Shown here: piece by piece, positions 16,450-25,963 of the stretch
Layout of the letters: each line of letters begins with the position of its first letter
How positions within the stretch are numbered: the first letter of the stretch is position 1
Source: an uncultured Bacteroidales bacterium
Lineage (GTDB): Bacteria; Bacteroidota; Bacteroidia; Bacteroidales; UBA4417
DNA length: 43,394 nt
Assembly: GCA_903822525.1 (NCBI GenBank)
Contig: CAIJPI010000032.1
Coordinates: 1 to 43,394, forward strand
Direction of reading: 5' to 3'
Translations under genes and position numbers: made by a program
Notes under the pieces: generated by a model
What the model was told of the DNA's origin: nothing
What the model saw: the letters and a program-made list of their open reading frames with translations, nothing else
The model's database searches: none

Positions 16450-18018
16450 ATGGCCGAAGATAAACCGGAAAATAAATCAGGAAAATTCAGCCGCCGGGAT
16501 ATACTGGCGGGATTGGCAGCCTTACCCATAGCAGGTATCGTAGGCTATGGTTTATTTCGCAATAAAGCGGATGCAGAAAATCGTAATTCGAGCCTTCTTG
16601 ATGAAATTAAGCCTGAAATAATGAGTGGAATTCCACCATTAATTGAGGGAAAAATTATACAGATCGGAATTATCGGATGCGGTGGCAGGGGTGGATACTT
16701 AATGAAAGCACTGGGTTTTGTAAATCCGGATCGTATTGACGAGTACACCGAAAAGGGCAGGACCGACAAATACTGGATACAATATCTCGACGATTTCAGG
16801 GCACAGGAAGGTTTGAATATCCGGATAACTGCCGTTTGCGATATTTTCGACCTGAATGCTCAACGGGCTATTGCAGCCGGAGCAAATGTACACCGCAATA
16901 GCAGAAGCGGGAAAATGGGTGATGCGCCAAAACGCTACACCACGTATAAAGAGCTTATTGCCTCGCCTGATGTGGATGCCGTGATCATTGCAACACCCGA
17001 TCACTGGCATGTTCCGGTTGCGCTCGAAGCTGCCCGGAACGGCAAACATGTGTATTGCGAGAAGCCTCTTTCATGGTCGGTTTCCGAAACTTACGAAATC
17101 CGTAAAACGGTTAAAGAAACCGGGATTGTTTTTCAACTTGGCCACCAGGGACGGCAGACCGAAAGCCATCATGTTGCACGCTCACTGATAAAACAGGATG
17201 TGATCGGTAAAATTTCGCTTATTGAAGTTTGCACCAACCGCAACGATCCCAACGGAGCATGGGTTTACGACATTGCTCCTGAAGCCAGTGAAAAAACTAT
17301 CGACTGGAAACAGTTTATAGGACAGGCTCCCTGGCATGATTTCAGCCTGGAACGGTTTTTCCGCTGGCGTTGCTGGTGGGATTACAGCACCGGTTTGAGT
17401 GGCGATTTGTTCACACACGAATTTGATGCCCTGAACCAGATACTCAGCCTTGGCATTCCACACTCAGTAATGGCTTCGGGTGGTATATATTTTTTTAAAG
17501 ATGGCCGAACCGTGCCCGATGTACTCAATATGGCTCTTGAATACCCTGAGCGCGATCTGACTTTGCTTTACAGCGCTACGCTGGCAAGTGAGAAAAACCG
17601 CGGGAAAGTCATTATGGGACACGATGCTTACCTTGAACTTGGCGATACACTTATAGTTAACGTTGACCCACAATCGACCCGTTACAAAGAAAAACTGAAA
17701 CAGGGAATTGTAGAGCCTTTCAAGCCGATTTATTCCTATGTTCCCGGCCAAGGGACCGTTGATGCCATAACATCTCCTACCGAAAAATACTTTGCCGGAA
17801 GGGGCTTGCTGTACACTTATCGCGACGGCAAAGCCATTGATACAACTCACCTGCATCTTCGCGAATGGATCAACTGTATCAGAGCAGGCAATGATGCACA
17901 GCCCAGCTGCAATATCGACCAGGCTTTTCAGGAAGCGATGGCGGCACATATGGGGACGCTTTCGTATAAAGAAGGCCGTAAGACCTATTGGGATAAAGAA
18001 AAAGAGCTGATTGTTTAA
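16450..18018 (+). CDS. Exported Gfo/Idh/MocA family oxidoreductase (TAT signal), gfo1
   Basis: Protein of 522 residues. The N-terminus has a twin-arginine motif SRRDIL (R15, R16) followed by a hydrophobic stretch (about 20-36), so it is TAT-exported with bound NAD(P), perhaps as a membrane anchor. The Rossmann motif GIIGCGGRGG is at 73-82, with a roughly 30-residue insert after it (about 90-122). The family EKP motif is at 204-206 and a histidine in GDLFTHEFD is a candidate catalytic residue. Such enzymes oxidise sugar hydroxyls, often at C3, and may recycle the cofactor within the protein. It is one base downstream of doxX, and 150 bp before gfo2. The exact sugar is unknown. Confidence 0.88.
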   Translation: MAEDKPENKSGKFSRRDILAGLAALPIAGIVGYGLFRNKADAENRNSSLLDEIKPEIMSGIPPLIEGKIIQIGIIGCGGRGGYLMKALGFVNPDRIDEYTEKGRTDKYWIQYLDDFRAQEGLNIRITAVCDIFDLNAQRAIAAGANVHRNSRSGKMGDAPKRYTTYKELIASPDVDAVIIATPDHWHVPVALEAARNGKHVYCEKPLSWSVSETYEIRKTVKETGIVFQLGHQGRQTESHHVARSLIKQDVIGKISLIEVCTNRNDPNGAWVYDIAPEASEKTIDWKQFIGQAPWHDFSLERFFRWRCWWDYSTGLSGDLFTHEFDALNQILSLGIPHSVMASGGIYFFKDGRTVPDVLNMALEYPERDLTLLYSATLASEKNRGKVIMGHDAYLELGDTLIVNVDPQSTRYKEKLKQGIVEPFKPIYSYVPGQGTVDAITSPTEKYFAGRGLLYTYRDGKAIDTTHLHLREWINCIRAGNDAQPSCNIDQAFQEAMAAHMGTLSYKEGRKTYWDKEKELIV

Positions 18019-18047
18019 CTTTTTTATAAACCGGATAAAATTTCGCT

Positions 18048-18065
18048 TTGTCCCTTACGGGACAA
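18048..18065. repeat. Short hairpin between gfo1 and gfo2
   Basis: TTGTCCC (18048-18054) pairs with GGGACAA (18059-18065) around a TTAC loop, 30 nt after the gfo1 stop. There is no T-run after it, so it is more likely an RNA-processing or attenuating hairpin than a full terminator. The 150-bp gap may also hold a separate promoter for gfo2. Confidence 0.55.
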
Positions 18066-18168
18066 TCCTATAGTGACAAGATATATTGGGCATTACAGCG
18101 TTTTTAATTTAATTTTACCCGGACAACAGTGATAAAAAAGAGTTATTGATGATTTAAAACGGAAAACT

Positions 18169-19242
18169 ATGTCGAAAGGAAAATCAAAAGCCAGCCAGAA
18201 TAATCCTGTATTGAATGTCGGGATTGTGGGCTTTGGCCTTTCGGGACAAATTTTTCACGCTCCGTTTATTGATATCAACCCGTGTTTTAATCTGCATACT
18301 ATTGTTACTTCGGGCGCACTGGCATGTGAAAAATACCCTTCTGCAACAATTTCTGCATCAATGGATGAAATGTTGGCCAAGCCTGAAATTGACCTCGTTA
18401 TCATCAGCTCCCCAAACTCTTTGCACTATACACAAGCCTGTGCTGCTTTACATGCCGGGAAGCATGTAATTGTTGAAAAGCCATTTACTACCAGCAGCCA
18501 GGAAGCCAGAAGCCTCATTGAAATTGCAAACAATACGGGCAAATGTTTATTCCCCTTTCATAACCGCCGCTGGGATAGTGATTTTCTGACAGTGAAGCAT
18601 ATCATTTCAGAAGGTTTTCTTGGAAACGTGCTTGATTATGAATCGCGGTTTGATCGTTATACTCCTACTATTACACGGGCGGCGTGGCGCTACCGGCAGG
18701 TAGCAGGCGGAGGCACTTTATTCGACCTCGGAATACACCTGATTGATCAGGCAGTAAGTCTTTTCGGAGCTCCCGAGGGCGTTTTCGGCAGGTTGTTCAA
18801 CCAACGTGAGGGAAGTATAACTGACGATAGTTTCGACTTAAAACTGATGTACCCAAACCGGAATGTCACCTTGAAGGCAAGTGTGTTTGTGAAAGAATCA
18901 GGACCTCGTTTTCAGGTGCATGGCACATCAGGTTCATATGTAAAATACGGTCTGGACACACAGGAAGCAATGCTACGCTCTGGCCGGCTGCCCGGAAGCC
19001 GCAATTTTGGGATTGAACCTGCAAGCCAGCGCGGCATATTGAATACATCATGGCAGGGAAAGGAATCACGCGTCCGCTACAGAACATTTCACGGTAACTA
19101 TATGGCTTTTTTTGATAATGTATATTCCGTTATCCTACATGGAGCTGAACCCATTGTGAAACCCGAAGAGGCCTTACTGAATATCCGGATTATTGAAGCC
19201 GCCAGAATAAGCAACAGTGAAAGGCGTATTATACAACTCTGA
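18169..19242 (+). CDS. Cytoplasmic Gfo/Idh/MocA family oxidoreductase, gfo2
   Basis: Protein of 357 residues with no signal peptide, unlike its two paralogues here. The Rossmann motif GIVGFGLSG is at 18-26, the EKP motif at 103-105, and the catalytic-type DLGIHLIDQ at 186-194 with H190. The pattern HNRRWDSDF near 131-139 is like the YdgJ/IolW scyllo-inositol dehydrogenase branch, which uses NAD(P) to oxidise or reduce keto-inositols and keto-sugars. In this operon it may reduce a 3-keto sugar after uptake into the cytoplasm, or oxidise an imported sugar. The gap to the spi gene is 94 bp. The substrate assignment is an inference. Confidence 0.82.
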   Translation: MSKGKSKASQNNPVLNVGIVGFGLSGQIFHAPFIDINPCFNLHTIVTSGALACEKYPSATISASMDEMLAKPEIDLVIISSPNSLHYTQACAALHAGKHVIVEKPFTTSSQEARSLIEIANNTGKCLFPFHNRRWDSDFLTVKHIISEGFLGNVLDYESRFDRYTPTITRAAWRYRQVAGGGTLFDLGIHLIDQAVSLFGAPEGVFGRLFNQREGSITDDSFDLKLMYPNRNVTLKASVFVKESGPRFQVHGTSGSYVKYGLDTQEAMLRSGRLPGSRNFGIEPASQRGILNTSWQGKESRVRYRTFHGNYMAFFDNVYSVILHGAEPIVKPEEALLNIRIIEAARISNSERRIIQL

Positions 19243-19336
19243 TACCGGAAAAGAAAACAAACGCTTTCCCGATTGAAACTGATTCTTTACGTAAAGGTGG
19301 CAAAAAAAGAAAAATAACAGCAGAAAAATTAATAGT

Positions 19337-20188
19337 ATGGCAACACGACGCACTTTTCTGAAAAATATTACACTGGTTTCAGGTGTTATGGCAACATCGG
19401 CCGTGCAGGCTGAAAACAAATCGTCAAAAAACAAGAAAATGAAAACCGGCATTCAACTATGGACATTAAAGGACGCCATTCATTCCGACCTTACCGGTAC
19501 TCTTACTGCTTTAAGCAAAATAGGGTATACCAGCATTGAGCCTTATGGTTTTGACGGCAGCTTTTACACATACCCGGCAAAGGAATTCAGAACAATATGT
19601 AACGACCTTGGCATGGATATTACTAGTACCCATAGCGGGATCACCATAGCAAATGCTACAGAGTATGCCGACAAGGCTGCAGAAGCCGGCCTGGAATTCC
19701 TGATTTTGCCCTCGTTTAACGGGCGGCCCGAAAGGACAATAGATGATTTTAAAAACGTTGCTCACGAAATGAACCTGATAGGCGAAATAACAAAAAAGGC
19801 AGGTATCACTTTCGGATATCATAACCATAACTTCGAATTTCAGTTGCTCGAAGGCAAGTTGCCATACGATACCTTGCTGGCTGAAACTGATCCTGCCCTG
19901 GTTACCTTTCAAATGGATGTTTTTTGGGTAGTGAAAGGAGGCCAGGATCCGCTTGCTTATTTTGATAAGCATCCAGGACGGTTCCATACCTGGCACTTGA
20001 AAGATATGGGAAATGATGGTGAAAGCTGTATTATTGGGAACGGCAGGATAAAGTTTAAAGAATTGCTGAAACAATCAAAGAAAGCCGGCTTAAAGCGGAT
20101 TTTCGTGGAGCAGGAACAATATTCCGAAGGCTCACCCTTATATTGCACTGAACAAAGCTATAAATACATACAAAAGCACTTAGTATAA
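19337..20188 (+). CDS. Exported xylose-isomerase-like TIM barrel protein (sugar phosphate isomerase/epimerase family)
   Basis: Protein of 283 residues with an N-terminal twin-arginine-like signal TRRTFLKN (R4, R5) and a hydrophobic segment ending near AVQA, so a periplasmic location is likely. The AP-endonuclease-2 type TIM barrel shows metal ligands in YHNHNFEF (161-168), FQMDVFW (D194), HTWHLKDM (217-224) and FVEQE (256-260). Members encoded with Gfo/Idh and DUF1080 proteins in gut Bacteroides have been described, as I recall, as lyases acting on 3-keto-glycosides. A role in cleaving or isomerising a keto sugar in the periplasm is therefore inferred. Only 23 bp separate it from gfo3. Confidence 0.85.
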   Translation: MATRRTFLKNITLVSGVMATSAVQAENKSSKNKKMKTGIQLWTLKDAIHSDLTGTLTALSKIGYTSIEPYGFDGSFYTYPAKEFRTICNDLGMDITSTHSGITIANATEYADKAAEAGLEFLILPSFNGRPERTIDDFKNVAHEMNLIGEITKKAGITFGYHNHNFEFQLLEGKLPYDTLLAETDPALVTFQMDVFWVVKGGQDPLAYFDKHPGRFHTWHLKDMGNDGESCIIGNGRIKFKELLKQSKKAGLKRIFVEQEQYSEGSPLYCTEQSYKYIQKHLV

Positions 20189-20211
20189 ATTCCATTTAAA
20201 AAACCTTATCT

Positions 20212-21696
20212 ATGGAAGAAAGCAAAACCACCAACACGGACATTGGCCGTCGTTCGTTTATTCGCAACACAGCCACTGCAGCTGCAGGATTTATAATTCT
20301 GCCAAGTCATGTAATTTCGGGTCTGGGCCACCGGATGCCCAGCGACAAGCTAAACATTGTTGGCGTTGGCGTTGGTGGACGCGGAGGCGGAGTGATTCGT
20401 GCTGTGAGCAGTGAAAATATCATCGCTTTATGTGATGTGGACTGGAAATATGCTGCCGGTATTTTCAATGACTATCCTGATGCCAAAAAGTATTACGACT
20501 GGCGCATCATGTTCGACGAACTGAAGGATTCCATTGATGCTGTTGTTGTCGGAACCCCCGATCACAACCATGCCATTATCAGTATCAATGCCATGAAACT
20601 CGGAAAGCACGTCTATTGTGAAAAACCACTAACGCACTCTGTATGGGAATCGCGGCAGATGACCGAAATTGCCCGGCAGTATAAAGTGGCAACCCAAATG
20701 GGCAACCAGGGCAACTCAGGCGAAGGAATACGCCAGGTGTGCGAATGGGTATGGGATGGAGCCATTGGAGAAGTTCATGAGGCACATGCCTGGACCAACC
20801 GCCCAATATGGCCACAAGGCCTTGAGCGTCCGGCGGAAGTGTTTGCAGTGCCTGACACCTTAAACTGGGATCTTTTCCTTGGAACAGCAAAAGAACGTCC
20901 ATATAACCCACTTTATACACCATGGAACTGGCGTGGATGGTGGGATTTTGGAACGGGCGCCCTGGGCGATATGGCCTGTCATATTATGGACCCGATTTTT
21001 ATGTCGCTCAAACTTAAATACCCAATAAAAGTTCAGGGCAGTTCGTCACTTTTTAATACTGAATCGCCACCACTGGCTGAAACCGTAACCTATAAATTCC
21101 CAAAAAGGGAAAAATTCCAGCATGCTAAAATGCCTGAAGTAAAGGTGACCTGGTGGGATGGCGGATTATTGCCTCCACGTCCGGAAGAACTGCCGGCAGG
21201 TGAAATTATGGGCCGCGATTCAAATGGTGGTTGCATGCTTATCGGGTCAAAGGGCAAGATCATGACGGGATGTTACGGCAAAGATCCGTTCCTGTTGCCG
21301 CTCGACTGTGACAAGAGCTATAAACGCCCTGAAAAACAAATGCGCAGGATTGAAACCGGGCACGAAATGGATTGGGTACGTGCCTGTAAAGAAAGCCCTG
21401 AGAACAGGGTTGAAGCCAGTTCATACTTCGGCTATTCAGGGCCTATGAATGAAATGGTGGTAATGGGTGTGGTTGCAGTAAGGTTGCAGGACCTGAAACG
21501 CGAACTGGAATGGGATGGCGAAAACATGCGCTTTACCAATATCAGCGATACCGACGAAATCCGGGTAGTGAAATCCGACAAATTCCAGATTATTGACGGG
21601 CATCCGAATTTCGATACCAAACACGATACCATGAATGCAAAACAAACTGCTGAAGAGTATATTAAACATACATACAGGGCAGGCTGGAGTTTATAG
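20212..21696 (+). CDS. Exported Gfo/Idh/MocA family oxidoreductase (TAT signal), gfo3
   Basis: Protein of 494 residues with a twin-arginine motif GRRSFIRN (R13, R14) and a hydrophobic stretch to about residue 36. The Rossmann motif GVGVGGRGGG is at 51-60, the EKP motif at 137-139, and a histidine in LGDMACHIMDP is a candidate catalytic residue. Aromatic-rich segments (NWRGWWDFG) near 240 are typical of exported Gfo/Idh proteins that act on glycosides. It differs clearly from gfo1 in the N-terminal region and central loops, so it is not a recent duplicate. With gfo1 it may form an oxidise/reduce pair. The DUF1080 gene follows after 98 bp. Confidence 0.88.
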   Translation: MEESKTTNTDIGRRSFIRNTATAAAGFIILPSHVISGLGHRMPSDKLNIVGVGVGGRGGGVIRAVSSENIIALCDVDWKYAAGIFNDYPDAKKYYDWRIMFDELKDSIDAVVVGTPDHNHAIISINAMKLGKHVYCEKPLTHSVWESRQMTEIARQYKVATQMGNQGNSGEGIRQVCEWVWDGAIGEVHEAHAWTNRPIWPQGLERPAEVFAVPDTLNWDLFLGTAKERPYNPLYTPWNWRGWWDFGTGALGDMACHIMDPIFMSLKLKYPIKVQGSSSLFNTESPPLAETVTYKFPKREKFQHAKMPEVKVTWWDGGLLPPRPEELPAGEIMGRDSNGGCMLIGSKGKIMTGCYGKDPFLLPLDCDKSYKRPEKQMRRIETGHEMDWVRACKESPENRVEASSYFGYSGPMNEMVVMGVVAVRLQDLKRELEWDGENMRFTNISDTDEIRVVKSDKFQIIDGHPNFDTKHDTMNAKQTAEEYIKHTYRAGWSL

Positions 21697-21794
21697 CGGG
21701 TAATCAATCCACATGTTCTGAAAATTTATCCTTTGTGAAAAATGGAAAGAGCCTAATAATTACAACAGAATAAAAACACAAAAAAAATAATGTT

Positions 21795-22535
21795 ATGAAA
21801 AAAATCTTGTTTGTATTACTAATTTTTGCAGCCTGTATAGTCAGTAAGACCTCCAGGGCTCAGGTGTCTGATGTAATGAATACGCTATCGGCACCGGAAG
21901 TGAAAGACGGTGTAATTTTGCTTTTCGACGGTAAAAGTACCGGTGAGTGGCGTGGCTATGGCAAAACCGATTTCCCGAAAGGCTGGGTAATTAATGATGA
22001 TGCTATACAATGCCTTGGCTCCGGCAAAGGTGAAGCAGGGCAGGGAGGCGATATTATTACAAAAGAAAAGTTTAAAAATTTCGAACTTACCCTCGATTGG
22101 AAAATTTCGGAAGGTGGTAACAGTGGAATTTTTTACCTGGCGCAGGAAATACCCGGCGAGCCAATCTGGAAAAGTGCTCCTGAAATGCAGGTACTCGACA
22201 ACGCCAAACATCCGGATGCACGACTAGGCAATGATGGTAACCGACAAGCCGGCTCTCTGTATGACCTGATTCCGGCCAACCCACAGAATGCAAAACCAGC
22301 TGGTGAATGGAACACCGTAAAAATCATAGTGTACAGAGGCACCGTAGTGCATTACCAGAATGGCATGCAGGTTCTGGAATATCACCTCTGGACCGACGAC
22401 TGGAAAAAAATGTGCGCCGATAGTAAATTCAAGGATTTTAACTATTTCGTTGATACTGCTCCCGAAGGCTTTATCGGGCTTCAGGACCATGGCGATGATG
22501 TCTGGTACAGGAATATTAAAATCAGAAAACTATAA
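21795..22535 (+). CDS. Secreted DUF1080 (3-keto-disaccharide hydrolase family) protein
   Basis: Protein of 246 residues. Residues 1-22 are a Sec signal peptide ending SRA before Q23; no lipobox is seen. The rest is one DUF1080 beta-jelly-roll domain with the usual motifs: LLFDGKS, NSGIFYL, PEMQVLDN, GEWN and the C-terminal GLQDHGDDVWYRNI. This family was renamed 3-keto-disaccharide hydrolase because members cleave glycosides already oxidised at C3 by Gfo/Idh enzymes. Its place at the end of the operon with two exported Gfo/Idh enzymes and a TIM-barrel lyase supports that role here. The native glycoside is unknown. Confidence 0.88.
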   Translation: MKKILFVLLIFAACIVSKTSRAQVSDVMNTLSAPEVKDGVILLFDGKSTGEWRGYGKTDFPKGWVINDDAIQCLGSGKGEAGQGGDIITKEKFKNFELTLDWKISEGGNSGIFYLAQEIPGEPIWKSAPEMQVLDNAKHPDARLGNDGNRQAGSLYDLIPANPQNAKPAGEWNTVKIIVYRGTVVHYQNGMQVLEYHLWTDDWKKMCADSKFKDFNYFVDTAPEGFIGLQDHGDDVWYRNIKIRKL

Positions 22536-22856
22536 GCAGTTTTACAGGCGGACTCAATTACCTGGAATTCACTCTTTTATTTTTCAGCAGCAAGTATGTT
22601 TGATAGTCCTGGGCAATCAGCAAAAACTATAAATACAACTTGCTTTCGATTGTTGGTATCTGTATACGGTGTGCCTTCAGAATCTCCTTTTGGATCAGGA
22701 GATATAGCGGTACGAAAATTATTTCACGGCAGCCGGGTTAAGAAAAAAGTTAAAGAATTTTTTCTTAACCCGGGAAGTGCTCCACTAAGTATCAAGCCTA
22801 AACGTTGAGTTCAGGAAACCCTGATGAACGATTTAACTGTTTTTAATAAGCCCTTG
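22536..22856. other. Intergenic region between DUF1080 and MFS genes
   Basis: 321 bp between convergent genes, containing the long hairpin at 22733-22773. No believable gene is seen: the open frames here have no start context and are unlike their neighbours. Confidence 0.6.
22733..22773. terminator. Perfect 16-bp hairpin, possible bidirectional terminator
   Basis: CCGGGTTAAGAAAAAA (22733-22748) and its exact reverse complement (22758-22773) flank a 9-nt loop. The A and T runs sit next to the loop and the GC part at the base, the reverse of a standard intrinsic terminator, so termination is only a guess. Confidence 0.55.
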
Positions 22857-24101
22857 TTATTTTTCAAAATAATCCAGGTCTTTGTGGTATGTCTCCTCCA
22901 TAAAATATAATGCGAAGAGTGCTAATGCAATGGTTGTAAAACCGACAATATATGCAGATCCCACAAGCCCGAAAGTGGATTTCAATGCTGTGAATGACAA
23001 TGTAATCAGTACAACAGCACCCCTGACAAAATTGGGGACTGTGGTTGTAACCGTAGCTCTCAGGTTGGTTCCAAACTGTTCGGAAGCAATAGTTACAAAT
23101 ACAGCCCAATAGCCAATACTAATACCTAAAATAAAACATAAGGCATAAAATGTATTCACTGTCAGTCCGGATGAACTCAGGTATACGCCTATAAAAACTG
23201 ATGTAAGTAAAAGAAAAATAAGGATTATCCTTTTCCTTGACTTGAGTAACTGACTGGAGAACCCACTTAATAAATCGCCAACCACCAGACCGGTATAGGT
23301 ATACATAATCGAATTCCCAGCTGAAACTTTTCCTTCTACTCCCAGAAGAACAGCAAATTCAGGTGAAAGTATGATTAAAATACTAACTACAAACCATGTT
23401 GGCAAGCCAATAAGTATGCATCGCAGGTATTTTAAAAAACGGCCTCTGTTTGTAAATAAGCTCAGGAAGTCGCCCCTTTTAATAGCCAGGTTTGACTGAA
23501 CAGATTTGAACATTCCGCTTTCGAGCATTTTTGCTCGTAAGACCAGCAGAACCAAGCCAAGCAACCCTCCAAAAATATAAGCCATTTTCCAGGAGAAATG
23601 ACCGCCAATAAAACCCGCAGCCACTGAGCCCATAATACCAACTGAAGCTACAATTGTGGTTCCATACCCACGCGATTCCTTTTTAAGTATTTCGCTAACC
23701 AGGGTGATAGCAGCTCCCAGTTCTCCTGCCAGCCCTACACCTGCAAAGAACCGGGCCAGGGCATAGCCCGGAACATCGGTTACAAAAGCATTGGCAATAT
23801 TTGCTATTGAATACAAAGCTATTGAACCGAATAATACCGAAATGCGACCCTTTTTATCTCCCAAAATTCCCCAGATGATGCCACCCACCAGCATCCCTAT
23901 CATTTGCATATTGAGCAGAAATACTCCTTTTGTGGCCAGGTCATCGCCACTCACGCCAAGCGCAGTAAGGCTTTCAACACGCACTATACCAAAAAGAACG
24001 AGATCGTACATATCAACAAAATACCCTAGTGAGGCGACCAGAACTGTGAAGTTAAATGCTGATTTGAAATGACTCCAAGACCTCGATTTCGGTGAATTCA
24101 T
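22857..24101 (-). CDS. Major facilitator superfamily transporter
   Basis: Protein of 414 residues with about 12 hydrophobic helices. The cytoplasmic MFS motif reads GDKKGRIS (near 81-88), and the RFFAGVGLAGELGAA segment (helix 4) is typical of the metabolite:proton symporter and sugar/aromatic acid branches. The substrate cannot be told. It is convergent with the 3-keto sugar operon, 321 bp away, and so may or may not import its product. A -7 box at 24125-24132 supports the start. C-terminal EETYHKDLDYFEK is hydrophilic and cytoplasmic. Confidence 0.88.
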   Translation of the reverse strand: MNSPKSRSWSHFKSAFNFTVLVASLGYFVDMYDLVLFGIVRVESLTALGVSGDDLATKGVFLLNMQMIGMLVGGIIWGILGDKKGRISVLFGSIALYSIANIANAFVTDVPGYALARFFAGVGLAGELGAAITLVSEILKKESRGYGTTIVASVGIMGSVAAGFIGGHFSWKMAYIFGGLLGLVLLVLRAKMLESGMFKSVQSNLAIKRGDFLSLFTNRGRFLKYLRCILIGLPTWFVVSILIILSPEFAVLLGVEGKVSAGNSIMYTYTGLVVGDLLSGFSSQLLKSRKRIILIFLLLTSVFIGVYLSSSGLTVNTFYALCFILGISIGYWAVFVTIASEQFGTNLRATVTTTVPNFVRGAVVLITLSFTALKSTFGLVGSAYIVGFTTIALALFALYFMEETYHKDLDYFEK

Positions 24102-24124
24102 AATAAGTTAAGTATAATTCCGAA

Positions 24125-24132
24125 CAAATATA
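24125..24132 (-). promoter_or_regulatory. Putative -7 box of the MFS gene promoter
   Basis: Minus-strand TATATTTG fits TAnnTTTG, giving a leader of about 18 nt before the MFS start at 24101. Confidence 0.5.
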
Positions 24133-24330
24133 TTAAACTGTTTTGTACGAGGGCATCATTATCTTCCAATAAAAAATTATTTTGCTTTCTATCCTTTTAA
24201 AAAGTGAAAGCCATCTGTTACGATCTGAAAAAACAAATTGCCTTGGCATTCATAATAGGTCTCCCCAAAATCGGGATACCTTCAGAAATGGCGAATTCAA
24301 AAAAACTTATCCCTTAAAACCCTTTTTCTA

Positions 24331-24338
24331 TACCTTTG
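24331..24338 (+). promoter_or_regulatory. Putative -7 box of cysS promoter
   Basis: TACCTTTG fits TAnnTTTG and gives a leader of about 12 nt before ATG 24357. It excludes the TTG at 24336, which lies inside the box, as start codon. Confidence 0.55.
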
Positions 24339-24356
24339 CACCTTGTACAAACAAGC

Positions 24357-25826
24357 ATGGAAAACAAATTATTCGTTTACAATACTTTATCACGCCAAAA
24401 GGAACTTTTTGAACCCATCAATGCTCCCCATGTTGGCATGTATGTATGCGGGCCGACCGTATACGGCGATGCACATCTGGGGCATGCCAGGCCGGCCATC
24501 ACTTTCGACCTTGTTTTCCGCTATTTACGACACCTGGGCTACAAAGTACGTTATGTACGTAATATCACCGATGTTGGGCATCTGGAAAATGATGCCGACG
24601 AAGGCGAAGATAAAATAGCCAAAAAAGCCCGCCTCGAGCAGCTTGAGCCTATGGAAGTGGTTCAATATTTCACCGACCGCTATCATGCAGCCATGGACAA
24701 ACTTAATATACTGAAGCCCAGTATCGAACCGCGTGCTTCTGGTCATATTATAGAGCAGATCGCCATGGTTAAAACCATTCTGAAAGAAGGGATGGGTTAT
24801 GAAAGTATGGGTTCGGTGTATTTCGACGTGGAAAAATATAACCGGACAAATAACTACGGTATACTTTCGGGGCGAAAAATAGAAGATCTTTTATCGAATA
24901 CGCGTGAGCTCGAAGGACAGGACGAAAAACGTAACAGTTTCGACTTTGCTTTATGGAAAAAAGCACAGCCTGAGCACATCATGCGCTGGCCTTCTGACTG
25001 GAGCGACGGATTCCCCGGATGGCACCTTGAATGTTCAGCGATGAGTGCCCGGTACCTGGGCGAACAGTTTGATATTCACGGTGGTGGAATGGATCTCCTT
25101 TTCCCACACCATGAAAGCGAGATAGCTCAAAGCATGGTTGCCAATCATAAAAGCCCTGCCAGGTATTGGATGCATAATAATATGATCACCATCAACGGGC
25201 AAAAAATGGGTAAATCACTCGGCAATTTCATACAACTGGATGAATTTTTTGCCGGTGAGCATGCTGCGCTCGAAAAAGCCTACAGCCCCATGACGGTGCG
25301 CTTTTTTATACTGCAGGCCCATTACCGCAGTCCGCTTGATTTTAGCAACGAGGCCTTGCAAGCTTCCGAAAAAGGTTTTCAGCGGCTCCTTAAAAGCATA
25401 GCTACTATCGAAAAGCTGGTTCCATCCGGTACATCAACGGCCGATATTGCAGGGTTACAGTCCAAATGTTTTGAGGCCATGAATGACGACCTCAACAGCC
25501 CGATTCTGATCGCACACCTTTTTGATGCTGCACGCATTATCAATTCGACTTTCGACAAGAAAGAAAGCCTGACTGACAGCGACATCATGCTGCTGCGTAA
25601 TATGATGCATACATTTGTGTTCGATATCCTCGGACTACTGCCCGAAAAGGATCCACAGGCAGGCAACCTGGTAATCAGCAACCTCATGAATATTATACTT
25701 GAGCTTCGCCGCAATGCCCGTACCAATAAGGACTGGGCCACCAGCGACCGCTTGCGCGACGCTCTGGCACAGGCCGGGGTAAGTATAAAGGACACTAAGG
25801 ATGGAGCCTCGTGGGAATTGGAATAA
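24357..25826 (+). CDS. cysS: Cysteinyl-tRNA synthetase
   Basis: Charges tRNA-Cys with cysteine. The protein is 489 residues, normal for the family. The zinc-binding cysteine is in YVCGPTVY (C31), followed by the HIGH variant HLGH (40-43). WHLECSAM and HHESEIAQS carry the other zinc ligands. The KMSKS loop reads KMGKS, in [11 protein letters not shown]. The DALR-like C-terminal helical domain is complete. Start is ATG 24357, giving [12 protein letters not shown]; the upstream in-frame TTG overlaps the promoter. The gene stands alone, with cytoplasmic housekeeping function. Confidence 0.96.
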   Translation: MENKLFVYNTLSRQKELFEPINAPHVGMYVCGPTVYGDAHLGHARPAITFDLVFRYLRHLGYKVRYVRNITDVGHLENDADEGEDKIAKKARLEQLEPMEVVQYFTDRYHAAMDKLNILKPSIEPRASGHIIEQIAMVKTILKEGMGYESMGSVYFDVEKYNRTNNYGILSGRKIEDLLSNTRELEGQDEKRNSFDFALWKKAQPEHIMRWPSDWSDGFPGWHLECSAMSARYLGEQFDIHGGGMDLLFPHHESEIAQSMVANHKSPARYWMHNNMITINGQKMGKSLGNFIQLDEFFAGEHAALEKAYSPMTVRFFILQAHYRSPLDFSNEALQASEKGFQRLLKSIATIEKLVPSGTSTADIAGLQSKCFEAMNDDLNSPILIAHLFDAARIINSTFDKKESLTDSDIMLLRNMMHTFVFDILGLLPEKDPQAGNLVISNLMNIILELRRNARTNKDWATSDRLRDALAQAGVSIKDTKDGASWELE

Positions 25827-25963
25827 AAATAGAAGACGTTAACCCCTTGTGAAGTCCAGATAACGGATGTTTGAATAAATTGCACTGCATTATCAACTGT
25901 TTTGTACCTCTAAATTCATAACCAGGCCAACATCCGACAATCCAATTTTCATTCTACTCTTTT

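Noticed and set aside
22596-22808. 70-codon plus-strand frame between DUF1080 and MFS
   Set aside because: It reads straight through the long inverted repeat and resembles no protein; no promoter or start context.
22857-24101. MFS gene as part of the 3-keto sugar operon
   Set aside because: It lies on the opposite strand with its own promoter and no sequence feature ties its substrate to sugars.
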